In this document: piece by piece, positions 1 through 12,385 of the stretch
How the letters are laid out: every line of letters begins with the position of its first letter
How positions within the stretch are numbered: the first letter of the stretch is position 1
Notes under the pieces: model-generated
Told to the model about the DNA's origin: nothing
Database searches by the model: none
The model's input: only the letters and a program-made list of their open reading frames with translations
Assembly (NCBI RefSeq): GCF_017562075.2
Contig: NW_024427740.1
Location: forward strand, 1-64,000
DNA length: 64,000 nt
Reading direction: 5' to 3'
From: Anopheles merus
Taxonomy: Eukaryota > Arthropoda > Insecta > Diptera > Culicidae
Translations under genes and position numbers: made by a program

Positions 1-925
1 GGCAACACTATCAATTATCATCAATCTAATTGTCCAAACTTTACGTATACCGCGCAGGATAAAATTCTTGCGCCAATTGCATGCGATACGCAACCCAACG
101 CGGTACGACAGGTCTTCTTCAAACGACGAACTGATAAAATTCTTGCGCCAAACGCGTTTGATACGCAACTAACGTTTGTGCGACAGGTCGTTCTTAGTCG
201 GGAACTCTTTAACTTTTTCTCTTTCCGTTTCTCTCTCTTTCAACTTGCTTCTGCCTCGTTGACGTAGCGTAGATTGCACATTTCATTTTGTTGAGCAGAC
301 AAGAGAAGCGCAACTATGACCAGCAGTAAAACAAGCCCATAGTTCAGATCGCATCCATACAGTAAGAAAGAGAAATGAAGTTGTTTCTCTTTCAACATTG
401 CTTATTTCCTTTCCCCTTCTTAAGTGAAAGAATATCAAAACTCTCCATGAGGATAAGAAAATAGAGAGTATCGTCACGTTTTTCCTTTCATTTGGCGTTC
501 GGCTTTTCAAAATATAAATCAGAGCAGATTCGCTCACAACTAAATGTTTATCTCTTTTTTTTCGCTCGCTTCTCATCATATCTACTTTTCGCCTGGAAAT
601 TCAGCAAACAATGGTATTTTGTTGTTTGTTGATCTGGTCATCATTTGTATATCTTTTTTTCATTATGTTGCATTCATTCATTTTCAAATACATCAAATAT
701 TTGTTTTTCTTAATTTGTTAAAGGTTAATGATCGCATACATATTTATAGTTCTATTTGCGGTACCAAAAACTCATGTTGCGGTACAAAAACTCAACAGAA
801 GTTATTTCCAAACTTGAATATTTAAAGTATAAACAACGTTTGTTATAAAATAAATACATTATCGAAAATTGTTTTTAGTTGGTCTACTGTAAAATTAAAA
901 TAATACTGTTATTCCGAACCAAATA
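1..925. other. AT-rich leader of the window, no gene seen
   Basis: Apart from the short tandem duplication at 58-195, I see no coding signal, RNA gene or mobile-element end. The open frames here are short and rich in Phe, Ser and Lys, as expected by chance in AT-rich DNA. Confidence 0.5.
58..195. repeat. two-unit tandem duplication (~65-75 bp units)
   Basis: Two units both begin gataaaattcttgcgccaa (58 and 133). Each continues through gatacgcaac and ends near gcgacaggtc or acgacaggtc. The units have diverged by substitutions and small indels. Confidence 0.7.
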
Positions 926-1242
926 CAGGATATCCTCGCAATATGACTGTATTTGGGACCAAAAAGGTCCCGTGGCGAGGTGTAATGTCGAAAAAGTCGT
1001 ATGTTGAATATATTTCAATGCACGGTTTACAACCAAAGTAGATGTGCCAAAATCTAGAATATCGTATGTTTTAACTACAATACTATTCTAGGATAAACAT
1101 GCACGAAAACAGAACATTCAGGGTTATCAAAATAAAATTAAAATCTGTCACATTTCAGCAAAATTACAACTTTAATCTGTCTAAATCGATATTGCCGCAT
1201 CTGCGTCGGAACTAAAGAGATTTGTACGTCGTAAGATTCCTG
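926..1242 (+). mobile_element. TA-flanked MITE, family A, copy 1
   Basis: The ends are degenerate inverted repeats (cagg... / ...cctg) flanked by TA on both sides (924-925 and 1243-1244). The interior carries gaaaaagtcgtatgttgaat, shared with the copy at 49598-49981. It encodes no protein. TA duplication is typical of Tc1/mariner-mobilised MITEs; that assignment is inference. Confidence 0.75.
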
Positions 1243-1310
1243 TACAATGGCTCTTTTAATGTTTTAAAAAGTTGAAAGAGGTTTTTTTTCATTGTATAAG
1301 GCATAAATTT

Positions 1311-1522
1311 TTAGCGGTCTCGTAGTACAGTCGTCAACTTAACAACGACTTAACAACATGCCCGTCATGGGTTCAAGCCCCAAATGGACCGTGCCGCCAT
1401 ACGTAGGACTGACTATCCTGCTATGGGGGGATCAATAAGTCACTGAAAGTCAACCCACAAGTAATGTGGTACAAGCAGGCCTTGACCGGCAACGGTTGTT
1501 GAGCCAAAAGAAGAAGAAGAAG
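1311..1522 (+). mobile_element. tRNA-derived SINE (SINE200-like)
   Basis: The head resembles a tRNA gene with an A-box-like tagtacagtcgtcaac and a B-box-like gggttcaag. The body carries catacgtaggactgactatc and the 3' end is an (AAG)n tail. Flanks show a 13-bp target duplication with one mismatch (1298-1310 and 1523-1535), the mark of target-primed reverse transcription. Confidence 0.85.
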
Positions 1523-1913
1523 AAGGCAAAAATTTACTATTTTAATCAAAATACTACAGCATAATATAGGCACCCAGAGAGTCAAAATAACGCTGAAAAA
1601 ACTTCAAAAATGTCTGTTACTACGGGACATGATTCGGGTTGAAGTCGAATCACGTCCTATATTTAAAGGAGCCAAGGTATTTAAAAGTAGCCACCAATGC
1701 TACCATTAAGTCGCCTTTTCGATTTAGATATTTCACAAATTTATATTCAAGATTATTTTAATGTTAATTATAAACTATCTAATTAATGTGCTATCTAAAT
1801 GAATATTAACTACATGCCATCTGATATAATATTACCGACAACATTAAAATATAATGTATTTAAGATATGATAGAAACCCGTAAATTATATTAAGTTTGCG
1901 TGATTTTGTTAAT

Positions 1914-2119
1914 TCTTCTTCTTCTTTGGCACAACAACCGCTGTCGATCAAGGCCTGCCTGTACCCACTAGTGAAGTGAGCTTGGCTTTCAGTGACTTAT
2001 TGTTACCATAGTAGAATAGTCAGTCCTACGTATGGGGACACGGTCTATTCGGGACTTGAAACTATGACGGGCATGTTGTTACGTCGTACGAGTTGCCGAC
2101 TGTATCACAAGACCGGCCC
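1914..2119 (-). mobile_element. tRNA-derived SINE (SINE200-like), reverse orientation
   Basis: This is the reverse complement of the same SINE: a (CTT)n start, then tagtcagtcctacgtatgg, then a B-box complement near 2071-2082 that is partly degraded (cttgaaactatg). A target duplication is not clear. Confidence 0.8.
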
Positions 2120-2218
2120 CAATTATTATGTTTAATTGGTTCAAATTTGATGTAATTTGAAAAAAATAGAATAGAAAGAAATAGCGCTGTCCTGTGCATG
2201 TTTTTCCAACACTTCACC

Positions 2219-2245
2219 ATAAATAAATAAATAAATAAATAAATT
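2219..2245. repeat. (AAAT)n microsatellite
   Basis: A run of about six aaat units, possibly the tail of an unrecognised retroelement. Confidence 0.8.
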
Positions 2246-3479
2246 AATGCATTCGTTCATATAATTAAAATTATACAGGTAATAATAAAGTTTTCACACG
2301 ATTCATTTACCATAGAGTTATAGAAATAAAAAAAACTTTAAATATCAATTATTATGTGTTGATGTGAATTAATTTAATATAAGTTGATTTGTAAATTAAT
2401 ATCATCTTCGAAAATTCCGTTAAATATTTTATCCGTTTTATTTCTGTTACCATTGTGCTGCGACATGAGGAAAAAAACGCAATGTGAAGGAAAACTCCAG
2501 GAACACCGGTACATTAATGCAATTTTTACCGTACAATATGACACCGTTCAATGATGTGTATCTACATAGGCTTATAAATGAAGAATCAATGCGGGATCAA
2601 TGAACGATAATTAACAAATTTGATGCACTTTATTTTCAGTCACAGATTTTTTTTTATTTATGCACGCAAGTCGATGCAAATGTACTGACTAGTACAGTTT
2701 TCCAACACTACAAATCTACGATACTGCACTTTTACATTACTTGGTATATTTACACGTATTTACATCGTTACTTTTAATGATCACTCTTAAACGTGGAAAT
2801 AATTGTTTCTATTTGTTTCCATTGACAGTTAAACGACATAAGGATTTTCTACATAATATTTTCCATAATATTTTATTCTGCCCTCGTGGAGTTTCACCTA
2901 CTTGCTCTTCTAGTTCTAGTAGTATACTGACGCAATATTTACGCAATATTGTCTCTCATTTAGCAGTATCCTTTTATCTCTCACTCCGTTTTCTGAGAGA
3001 ATTCATTTTTCCCGACTCGACTTAAATAGGGGTAGAATTCATGGTAGTATACCCGGCATGTAATCCGTATGCCAAACTGCCACACTTGTAAAAAAAACCA
3101 ACCCTTGCAACAGTTTTCTCTGATGCACTTTATTTTTCAAACTGAACCCCAACAAATTATGTTATTTTTTATATTCGTTTTTGCTGATTTTTACAAACTA
3201 TTAACTTTTCTATATTTTTTTCTGTACAAATTGTGCTCATTACACATTTAAATTCTTGGACAAAAATATATTTAAAGTTTCGTGTTGGACACACAATTTC
3301 CAGAACATAGAAAAAACTTTTTTTTTTGTGGTGACCAAAAACAAATAAACAAGCTTAAAGAAATCACTATATATGTTGTTACATTGATTTAATATTCAAA
3401 CATACATTAAAGAAAATAATGTTACAATAATAGTAATGGTAGCATTAAGCATAATTAAAAAATTACATAATATTATACA
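2246..3479. other. AT-rich interval, nothing recognised
   Basis: The open frames (about 2741-3025 and 3069-3251) are rich in Phe and Leu and show no domain. I see no terminal repeats or RNA genes. Confidence 0.5.
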
Positions 3480-3611
<132 letters not shown>

Positions 3612-6600
3612 TTTTTTTACGTTTCCTAACAAAGAACAACCAGAATGGGTTGTGCAACAAAGAGATAATTCGTGTGGCATTTGTTTGGATGTCTGTCGTC
3701 TCCCATGGTAACTAACCAGTACTGCAATGCCATTCAAGAGCCGTCTGTGGTCTAGGAGATTACTTGCCTAATGTGCGTTCAACTTAGTCGGCCGCAGCTA
3801 CATACATATATACATAAATACATACATACAACCGAATCAAATATCAATCTGTTGATGGGCATTTGCCAATGAAACAGGGTCGTCCTATGTAGTATTTAAT
3901 AGCATGTAAAGCAGAGTCAGTTGACCGCTGAAAGCATTTGTGTACACCAGACATTTCAAACATACGGCCCGCGAAGGCTCCTAATCCGGCCCGCGAAGAA
4001 CTTTGGCAGTTTTTGAATGAAGCAGAAATAGATTGTAAATTATAAGATAAGACAAACGGGTATATTAATGTTGATTCACTGAGGAAGAAGCTTTCAACAT
4101 TCAGTTTTAATAATTGGATTATCGAAGAGTGAAATAAGTACCACATAGTTACTTGTTTGGGAAGGTATCCGCGAAGTTGGTATGTAGCAAATGTTTTAGC
4201 AGTTGTTTCCTGAAATCACTCTAAAGTCGGACTATCAATATTTTCACCCATTTTCTGGCTTTGATTTCGGAAAGTTCGGAAATCATGTATTGGAATACCA
4301 CTTTCTTCACTTTATTGATGACGGTACTTTTTAGATATGGCTCTGCAAAAATCAGATCGATATATTTAAAACAATGAAAACCAAAAACACAAAAAAAAAG
4401 TATGAACTGTATGAGGTCGACTGTATGCTGGTAGTCTCTTTTTCTCAACAAAATGGCCACATATCTAGCCAATATTTGCCGATGTAGTGATAAATTTTGA
4501 TTTATCGTTATTAGTCATTACCGTTGTCAAATTGCAGCATTTGTACTTCGTGTATCATTGTGTGAAGGCAATATACGAGGTTTAAAGAACTGCCAGGTAG
4601 CCTGAAAGTTAGCAGATATCCAAAGCAATTGAATATGAATCATTAAATTTCCGAGTAGCACTCTTTCACAGTGTGATCTAATACATTGGTGTATATGCAT
4701 CAATACAATGTCCACCAATGAAATTCATTAAAGAACTAGATCACGATTTATGATAAACAGAAAACGATTACAAATGCTAAGTGGAAACATAAGTGTTAGG
4801 TTTTTTCAATTTCATTTACCTTGAATCATGTCTAGGCCAACAATTTCAAAATAAAATTCGTGTTGCATTTATGTATAGGATGTAGGCTGTTATAGATTGG
4901 ATAGCATGACAGCTAATGAACTTGAACAACTGTAATATTTATCGTAAGATAATTTTGATAGTAAATAATGGACAATCATGTGTATAACATGCGCTCCTCG
5001 TCCCGATTACTCCCAAAAGAGCATTACAACTTATGTTTCGTTAGTGTAGTGTCTAGTTACCGGTGCTAATGTTTTTTTGTATTTAACCTACGGTTAGTAT
5101 CAACTCCAGACATCCAGGATGTTATATAGTGGTGGCACCCCACTTATCTGCTAACTTTGATAGTTTTTTGGACAGTTCCTTTACGCTAGTTATCGGAAAA
5201 CTAACATGACAACTATTTACTGAAGAGAATACTCTTAAGTTATGCTCCATCATAAAAACAATTCTATATTAAAAAAAGACCAAGAACCCGTGTCAATACC
5301 ATGGCGTAGAATTTACGGCCGAATTTACGGTAGAAATTTAATATTACTTGAAATGACGTTAGACCTTAATTTCTAAAATTGTAAAGTTTCTTAAAATTTT
5401 AGATGTCACAAAATGACTGGTAAGTACTGTATGGCTTCTACTCGTCGACAAATGGTATGCCTTACATTTCAATAAGGAAATAACTTGACCTTGTCCTTCA
5501 TCCTGGTGAGATAATACTTGAAGTCTTCAACAATCAACCTCATGCTGACTTCAGACTAGAAATTTAGACCCATTTGAATTTTTTTTTTAAATTGTTGGCT
5601 GATAGATTATAACCATAGGACATATTAGCAAACTCGTTAAAGAAACCCCATTTTGCATATATCAATGTGTACCAATTTGCCAATGTAAATCGTTGACTTG
5701 AGAAATATTCAAAACATTACATATATGATTGCAGATAAAAAGAGGCTCGTCTCAAATTACTCCACTTTTTCATGGTTTCGTGAAATGTATCCATTTATGC
5801 TTGCAAAAACGATATGCTTACTGAATAAAGTATTGAAAAATATAAAATATTATCGAATTTCATTATTTATAGAGAGAAAGGAAACGCTTCTCATGTTTCT
5901 TGTAAATGAGATGAAAGAAAATTGTCAAGTGTTTTATTGAATACGTGTCGGATGTTGTGCACGTGGTACTGGCTTTAAATGGTATGGAATTATTCAAGTT
6001 GCGCTATGACTAACAAGCATGGTACTTGTGGTATATTTTATTTCCTTTTTTATAATCGTTCCCCTGATAATTAAACTTGATGCTACTGAAGCAAATTATA
6101 GGAAGGGTAGAATTTACTGTAGTTAAGAAATGGTAGCCAAAGTGTAACTTCCACCAAAAGATTTCGGGGGAACTTTAGTCTTACAACACATATAGTCTTT
6201 CCACGTTTCCAGTAATATAAATTAAGTAATAGAAAATGTAACTGATATTCACATATGCTAAGGATGGTTGTTCATGTTGATTATTCATTGTTTACAACAT
6301 CTCTGTAAAACATGTGCAGATGGTATAATATCTGCCGAATAAATTTTATACAAAAGATATTACAACGTCAACATGATCAATGTTAAACCGTATTATTAAC
6401 ACAATATGAAATAAACATTGTAACATTAAAATAACATATATTTTCGGAAACTACCTAATCATTTAACAGAACAATCTTAACATAAGACCATAACATATAT
6501 CAGTTGGTTCATCACAACAGACGGCTTGAAAAATGATCCTACAAGCAAAAGAACATCTGTGACACGTCCGGTAGCCTGCGTTCTGTATGATCAATAGTCC

Positions 6601-7525
6601 ACGTGTCCAAAACGGGATCATTTTTATTAACATTCTCATGTTCTACTGCATTGAAAGTGCAGACTCGTTGAACCAATTGGTCTCGACAGTTGCAACGGCA
6701 GATCCTATTTCAACCCGTTTGTCATAGTATCTTTACATAGAGAATTGGACATCAGAAGATTAAACTGTTTTTCTAACTAGAACTACGGTGTTTGAAATTT
6801 GTTTGCATTTAATATTTGAACTTATAGCGCGTTTATTTAAGAGATGTATAATAATGATATAAAAGCATTATTGTGAAATCATAACCATTCAACTTATTCT
6901 TTGTGTATCGTTAGAAAAGTGTTGGTGAATAACAAAAAATGAATTAATGAATATTTGTTCAAATAACCTCTTTTATCTTAATTAAATAATCTTGATTATA
7001 CTTTCTTTATTCCTCTTAAAAATTTGCGTATAAAAGCTATTCTAAGATATGTTTTTTAGTCAGTGCTGACAAATGACGGAAATGAGAAACGCCATTCCCT
7101 AAATAAAATAATACAAATACTCAGAAACTATTCTCCTAAGCTCGTAATGTTAAACAATTATGCTCATTCTCTTATAGATATTTTACACAGTATTTACCTT
7201 AGCCCTCTAGTTCGACCAATTACATCTAAAGTGACGCTAACGGTAAACTCGTGTGACCCCACACAAACGACGGGTACACATGAATGAAGGAAGTGAACCA
7301 CAACGATCCTTATATGTTTCCTCTTTGATGTCATTTTTTAAGCTTTTTCATACGAATTCTTGCTATCTCATGCCGAACGTCTGATGGAAACATTGTGAAC
7401 ACAAGTTAACTTTGTTACTTTGCCTACGATTTGATCTTTTACGTATTCATTTTTTTTTTAATTTCTAATCACGACTTAAACTGATTTTTTCTGCTGCTAG
7501 TTTTGAATTTGATTAGTTTCTAATA
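3612..7525. other. 3.9 kb AT-rich interval without recognised features
   Basis: I find no conserved protein motif, inverted termini, tandem array or tRNA-like head on either strand. Open frames up to about 100 codons occur but have no signature and no homology I recognise. It may be single-copy intergenic DNA or decayed repeats. Confidence 0.45.
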
Positions 7526-7780
7526 CACCTCTTTCCAGCTGCGTTCGAATCGCAAACCGCCTGCTTCGAATGGCATGCCACTACGATCGAATGCGAGCAC
7601 CCACGGTTGAATCGCGTGCCAGTACGGTTGAATCGCGTTCCACTATGATCGTACCACTACGATCAAATCGTGTGTTGCCACCATTAGATTTCTGAAAGGT
7701 AGAGCATAGTAAACTGTTTGTTAACGTTTGTAAACTGCTTCCTTCTTTGCCGATGGCAAATCGTTTGTAAAATTCTAATA
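7526..7780 (+). repeat. dispersed repeat with ~21-bp periodicity, copy 1
   Basis: The core (about 7540-7680) consists of five or six degenerate units around ccactacgatcgaatcg-like sequence. It is followed by a conserved tail (agcatagtaaactgtttgtt) shared with the copy at 51211-51500. Reverse-oriented core copies lie at 11635-11770 and 33360-33490. Confidence 0.75.
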
Positions 7781-7795
7781 GAGAGTAATTACCTA

Positions 7796-8600
7796 TTTAG
7801 TTTTCCACTGTTATATCAACTGGGGTGGACTGAGGGTGGTGGGCCCACTGAGCCTGATCCGAAACGAAAGTCGATAACGGAGTGGATAATTTAGTCGATC
7901 GGTTAGCAAAATTCCAATGTTATCCAATTGTGTTTTCTCAATCAGACGGCCTCAGCATCATTTTTCGATCGAAAAAATTCGATAGGCGCTCACGTAAAAC
8001 TGACAGTACAACTATTTCTTTCATACTCCTACATGAAGTCGATTCCCATCGAGTTCAGTATTTAGTGTAGGCTAACCATTTTTTTTAAATATTTAACAAA
8101 TAATTTTAATCACCCAAAATATTGAAAAAGAACCAAAACAATTACTAACTTGCTTTTACATAACGTTTTTCAAACCCATTAACCTTGATTTATGGAATTT
8201 TTCTGATATTCGACAATTTCCGCAGCTCAATGACTTGCGGATTTTTCGCCATACAAAGCGGAACGATCGAATTTTTGTAGCATAGTTCATTTTGCTCGTG
8301 AGTGTCATGGTATACCAGTTTTCAAAAAGACCAGTAAAACGAACACCTTGGCGGCGAAATGAGTGCCAAATGACACCAAAATGACAGCCGGATCGATCGA
8401 ATTTTTTCGATCGAAAAATTGTGCTGAGGCCGAGAATCTTCGCTAACCGATCGGTTTGGCAGTGGAGTGGAATGGTGTTTGCCGCCATAGCAACGTGGTT
8501 AAAAAGTCGAGCAGTGGGATATGCAGTTGAAAAAACCATTTCATTCGGATAGTCATATCTACTGTTCTACCCTAGTTGATATAACAGTGGAAAACTAAAT
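7796..8600. mobile_element. MITE (family B) with ~28-bp inverted ends, split by another MITE
   Basis: The left end tttagttttccactgttata is mirrored at 8573-8600 with one mismatch over about 28 bp. Removing the nested element at 7947-8432 leaves about 316 bp. There is no coding capacity. A target duplication could not be fixed. Confidence 0.7.
7947..8432. mobile_element. MITE family C, nested copy
   Basis: It begins cggcctcagcatcatttttc and ends with the complement, with inverted ends of about 35 bp containing tcgatcgaaaaa. The flanks share aga (7944-7946 and 8433-8435), giving a 3-bp target duplication. The second copy at 50344-50809 also has a 3-bp duplication. A 127-codon open frame on the minus strand has no recognisable domain. 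Confidence 0.8.
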
Positions 8601-9459
8601 AATATTAAAAACCACGTTTAACAGCTCGCAAAAAAAGATATTTTATTGCTGTTTGAGTTATTTGAGATGTTTTATCGCTCAATTTAGCTAAAATATTTTT
8701 TAAAGAAAATTTACCTTTTTTATAAACAATCAAAACACATAAATTTAGGTTTATAACAGGTATCTAGTTTTTATGGTTCAAGATAAGAAATAAGAAACCA
8801 ACAAAATTAATCCATTTCTGCTAATCCTTATTATTTATCCAATCTTATGTTATGCCCTTATGGCATGTTAGAATCGGTTCCGACACGTAAATGCAACAAG
8901 ATTAAGAAGACCAGCATCACTAGGTACAAGAAATTATAAGCAACTCATATCCGTTGGAGCGGCGAGTTCCGGTCGGAATCGTTTGCGTTGTCTTGCAGCT
9001 ATCGAAGGTGTTGTGCCTACTTGTACCTTCCGGACTATCCCCAAAACTCGGGGTCGCTTATGGATGGATACAGCCCGGAAATGTTTGGATTGACTCACAC
9101 ATCGCTAAGTTCCACGCCTCGTGACAAACGCCTCACCCAATTATTTTGTTTTGTTCATCCATTTAAACGAATATGTACACTAGAATAGCATCTATACTGA
9201 ATCGCATAGATTACAACTTTACGTTGTTATTAATTTTTTAAAAAATCTGACGAAATCATAATCATATGTGTGGACACTCATTGTCGTATCAAGCTCAAAT
9301 ACACTTTAATTTTTGTTCTTAAGGGGCGGGGGTGGTTGGTCGGAATCCCTCATATATGTGCCCCCTGTAGTCTTTGAGTCCCTTCGTCCATGGAGCCTCT
9401 ATCGTTCACGGAGGCTCGCGATGAGACTACTGTACACACCCTATATGCTGGACTTTATA
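8601..9459. other. AT-rich interval, nothing recognised
   Basis: No gene or repeat end was recognised. The open frame near 8988-9188 has no domain. Confidence 0.4.
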
Positions 9460-9668
9460 TCCATGGGCAGAGGCGGATTTATCCATCTCGGGGCCCTAAG
9501 CGGTGGATAGAATTGGGGCCCCTGGTTTCCTTAAAAGTCCAGAAAATTATATCGCATTTTTTTTAAATTACGTTACGAATACCAAACATGTCATCCTGAT
9601 TTCGTTAGGGATTAATTTTCTTCTGTCGTTTTTTATGGCAGTTAGTTAATTATTTTAATAGCATCTAT

Positions 9669-9874
9669 CTTTTTCTTCATTGGCATAACGACTGTTGTCG
9701 GTCAAGGCCTGCCTGTACCCACTAGTGAAGTGGGCTTGGTTTTCAGTGACTTTTTGTTACCGTAGCAGGATAGTCAGTCCTACGTATGGAGGCACGGTCT
9801 ATTCGAGACTTGAACCCGTGACGGGCATGTTATTACGTCGTACGATTTGACGACTGTACCACCAGACCGGCCCA
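9669..9874 (-). mobile_element. tRNA-derived SINE with perfect 12-bp target duplication
   Basis: A reverse-oriented SINE200-like copy. The sequence aatagcatctat occurs immediately on both sides (9657-9668 and 9875-9886). The B-box complement is cttgaaccc. Confidence 0.9.
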
Positions 9875-10236
9875 AATAGCATCTATAGCCTTCGTGTAAT
9901 CAAGCTAACAATTTTTTATATTTTTAGGATGTGCATCATCGTTGTTTCCGGTAGTGCAAAAATAAAAACTATATTCACATACTAGCTATACTACTGTTAC
10001 TAGTGTTTGGTGTAAAGAAGCATTTCATTATATGTAGTAGTTTTTCATCACAAGAATGCATAAGGTCGTTTTACTAAGCTAAGAGTCTTTTATATTGAAA
10101 TGAATCAATGAACAATGAAATGATAAACTGTAGTTATCAAAACTCCTGACTTTCCGAATTTCAGTACAGATCTAGGCATATCTAGATAATGGTATTTCTG
10201 GAAAACCTGACAAAAAATCTGAATTTTACTTCTTAT

Positions 10237-10442
10237 TCTTCTTCTTCCTCTTTGGCTCAACAACCGATGCCGGTCAAGGCCTGCCAACACACTTGTGGGG
10301 TTGGCTTTCAGTGACTTATTGATTTCCCCCCATAGCAGGATAGTCAGTCCTACGTATGGCGGCACGGTCTATTAGGGGCTTGAACCCATGACGGGCATGT
10401 TGTTAAGTCGTACGAGTTGACGACTGTACCATGAAACCGGCT
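10237..10442 (-). mobile_element. tRNA-derived SINE with 13-bp target duplication
   Basis: A reverse-oriented SINE200-like copy flanked by ttttacttcttat at 10224-10236 and 10443-10455. It lies inside the hAT-like element, so it inserted later. Confidence 0.9.
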
Positions 10443-10967
10443 TTTTACTTCTTATACTTTTGTATTTTAAGAGCAGAGTTTGCAATACATTTGTTTGCTC
10501 ATTGATGTACATGAGCAATGAAAGCCACTATACAAAACTTGTGTGATTTTCTGTTTCACAGATAATTAAAATGTGCCTGAAATCCAAGCGTCCGACAATG
10601 ATTATCCTGTACGTATTTTTAGTCTTTCCGTCCTTCAGTAGATCAGGAGAGGAAAAGAGCAAAAGTATGTAAAATATGTTTTGGTCTTCAAAAATTATCT
10701 ACAAAGTTCGTAACAACTTTTAATTGCTATAAACGTTATCAACACATTCCACACACTTACTTGTAAGAATGTACTACTTTGAGAATGATTTAGTTTTCCG
10801 TCCATTTGTGCATAAATAATAAAAAAGGGAACTAATATGTGGAGGTTTAGCTCGGGGCCCCCTTTAGGCCGGAGCCCCCGCAGCCGCTCAGTCCGCTTAT
10901 AGGAAAATCCGCCACTGTCCACGGGGCTTCCCGCGGTCACTCAGTCCGCGTACCGTTTAATCCGCCA

Positions 10968-11107
10968 TTGCGGAGGGGGCGTAGTAGGTTTAAATTTAAG
11001 TGGCCAGCGGACTTGGAGGCGTCAGTCATTAAGGCCAGGATAATGGACTGGCGAGGGCGAGAGACCGTGACCGACTTCGGACACTCCTTATTGCACGGAA
11101 TAATTGT
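10968..11107 (+). pseudogene. scrap of RTE-type non-LTR retrotransposon, C-terminal end
   Basis: The plus-strand frame contains ADLEASVIKARIMDW followed by RGRETV. It aligns by eye to the C-terminus of the RTE-like element at 46918-48238, which carries DGVEASVIRAGITEW. Only about 45 codons survive. It abuts the hAT-like element on the left. The similarity is short, so the call is moderate. Confidence 0.5.
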
Positions 11108-11634
11108 ACCGCGTTGTTTCAAAATATTTTTGCACGAGAGCGTAAAATACGGACGTTCACGGATCCAACGTTCGCGGTGGCTAGAGTTGATGGGCGCACA
11201 TGGTACATGGCACAGCATAAGGGTCAGCGAAGGCGACTAGTTCAGAAAGGATTCAAACCTCGTCCTCCATTTCATACGATTTTGTTTCATCTAGACTCGT
11301 TCAGCCAACAACCCGTTTTACACTTTACCCGGATTGTTTGCACAGGCCTACAGTCGGTATTGTCTAAGGCCACTTCTGGTGTAGATTTTTCACTAGATGA
11401 TCCGTAAATAAGCCAAATTTACTAGTTTATTCATTCCGCAAAACAATACCTCTAAATGTAAACAAAAGTGTGATTGACAGATAGGCAAAACCAATGGCTA
11501 CTCGAATCGGAAAGAGTTATCCACCAGTGGAGAAATTATCTGTCGGTGGAAAATAAATTCCACCGGTGGATTCGAGCATATTAACAGATCGGATAAATTT
11601 TATCGACTTTCGTTGGCGATCAGGCCCACTGTTA
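11108..11634. other. unassigned interval with weak similarity to MITE B
   Basis: The stretch around 11590-11632 (ttatcgactttcgttggcga, then caggcccactg) resembles, in reverse complement, the interior of MITE B near 7840-7880. It also holds a short inverted pair around ccaccagtgg and ccaccggtgg (about 11521-11568). No gene was seen. Confidence 0.4.
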
Positions 11635-11770
11635 CACCATAGTGGAACGCAATTCAACTGTAGATGCACGCATTCGATCGTAGTGGCATGCGATTCGAAG
11701 CAGGCGGTTTGCGATTCGATGCAAACGGCACGAGATTCGAACGTATCTAGAAACAGGTGTATGATGAATA
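11635..11770 (-). repeat. 21-bp periodic repeat, copy 2 (interrupted by the gypsy insertion)
   Basis: This is the reverse complement of the core at 7540-7680, with cgatcgtagtggcatgcgat and related units. The Ty3/gypsy element inserted immediately downstream of it. Confidence 0.7.
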
Positions 11771-11784
11771 TGTAGGAACAACAC

Positions 11785-11892
11785 TGTGGTATGTGAGAGT
11801 AGCAGTGTGGGTGTGCGGGCAGTAGGAGGTTGGACGGAATAAAGAGCAGACGTGTGTTACTGTAGTTCCGGTGTTTTCGATGGGATATCACA
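11785..11892 (+). repeat. left LTR (5') of the gypsy element, 108 bp
   Basis: It begins tgtggtatg and ends gatatcaca, with tgtg/caca inverted termini. It is identical to 16966-17073 by eye. An internal aataaa (about 11849) could serve as polyadenylation signal. At 108 bp it is unusually short for gypsy elements. Confidence 0.95.
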
Positions 11893-11910
11893 TTGGCGAT
11901 CCTGCCATGA
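11893..11910 (+). other. primer-binding-site region
   Basis: Immediately after the LTR comes ttggcgatcctgccatg. A tgg start next to the 5' LTR is where a tRNA 3' end pairs to prime minus-strand synthesis. I could not assign the tRNA. Confidence 0.55.
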
Positions 11911-12027
11911 TGAATAGAAGCGCTCCTAGGTTGAAGAAAATAAGGAGTGATAAAAAAAAAAAAAAAAAAGAAAAGAAAAAAAAAAAAGGAGAGGAAGGAT
12001 AAAAACAGGCGATATAAAGGATAAACA

Positions 12028-12346
12028 GAGTGGTAGCCGAGTTTAGCTCATGGCCCCTCGAAGAAAATGTATACGCGAGTGGTAGCCGAGTTCAGCTCAT
12101 GGCCCCTCGAAGAATGTGTAAGCCAGAGTGGTAGCCGAGTTTAGCTCATGGCCCCTCCAAGAAAGTGTAAGCCAGAGTGGTAGCCGAGTTTAGCTCATGG
12201 CCCCTCGAAGAAAATGTATACGGGGGTGGTAGCCGAGTTTAGCTCATGGCCCCTCGAAGAAAGTGTAAGCCAGAGTGGTAGCCGAGTTTAGCTCATGGCC
12301 CCTCGAAGGAAATGTATACGCGGGTGGTAGCCGAATTCAGCTCGGC
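12028..12346 (+). repeat. 49-bp tandem repeat, 6.5 units, in the gypsy leader
   Basis: Six full 49-bp units start at 12028, 12077, 12126, 12175, 12224 and 12273, and a partial seventh at 12322. The constant core is gtggtagccgagtttagctc, followed by atggcccctc. The unit ends alternate between two subtypes (atgtatacgc and gtgtaagcca). A-rich runs flank the array (11951-11988 and 12349-12384) and a T run follows (12402-12418). Confidence 0.95.
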
Positions 12347-12348
12347 TG

Positions 12349-12385
<37 letters not shown>

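Larger units (their letters stand above)
9468..10917 (+). mobile_element. hAT-like non-autonomous DNA transposon carrying two SINEs
   Basis: The left end cagaggcggattta is mirrored by the right end taggaaaatccgccactg. Flanks are tccatggg (9460-9467) and tccacggg (10918-10925), an 8-bp target duplication with one mismatch, as expected for hAT elements. Both subterminal regions carry ggggcccc-type GC-rich sequence. Two SINEs lie inside, so the original element was about 1.03 kb. No transposase frame is present. Confidence 0.75.

Noticed and set aside
8156..8539. 127-codon minus-strand frame
   Set aside because: It crosses from MITE B into MITE C and back, so it is a chance frame.
12028..12346. 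CRISPR-like array
   Set aside because: The units are head-to-tail 49-bp repeats without unique spacers, inside a retrotransposon leader.
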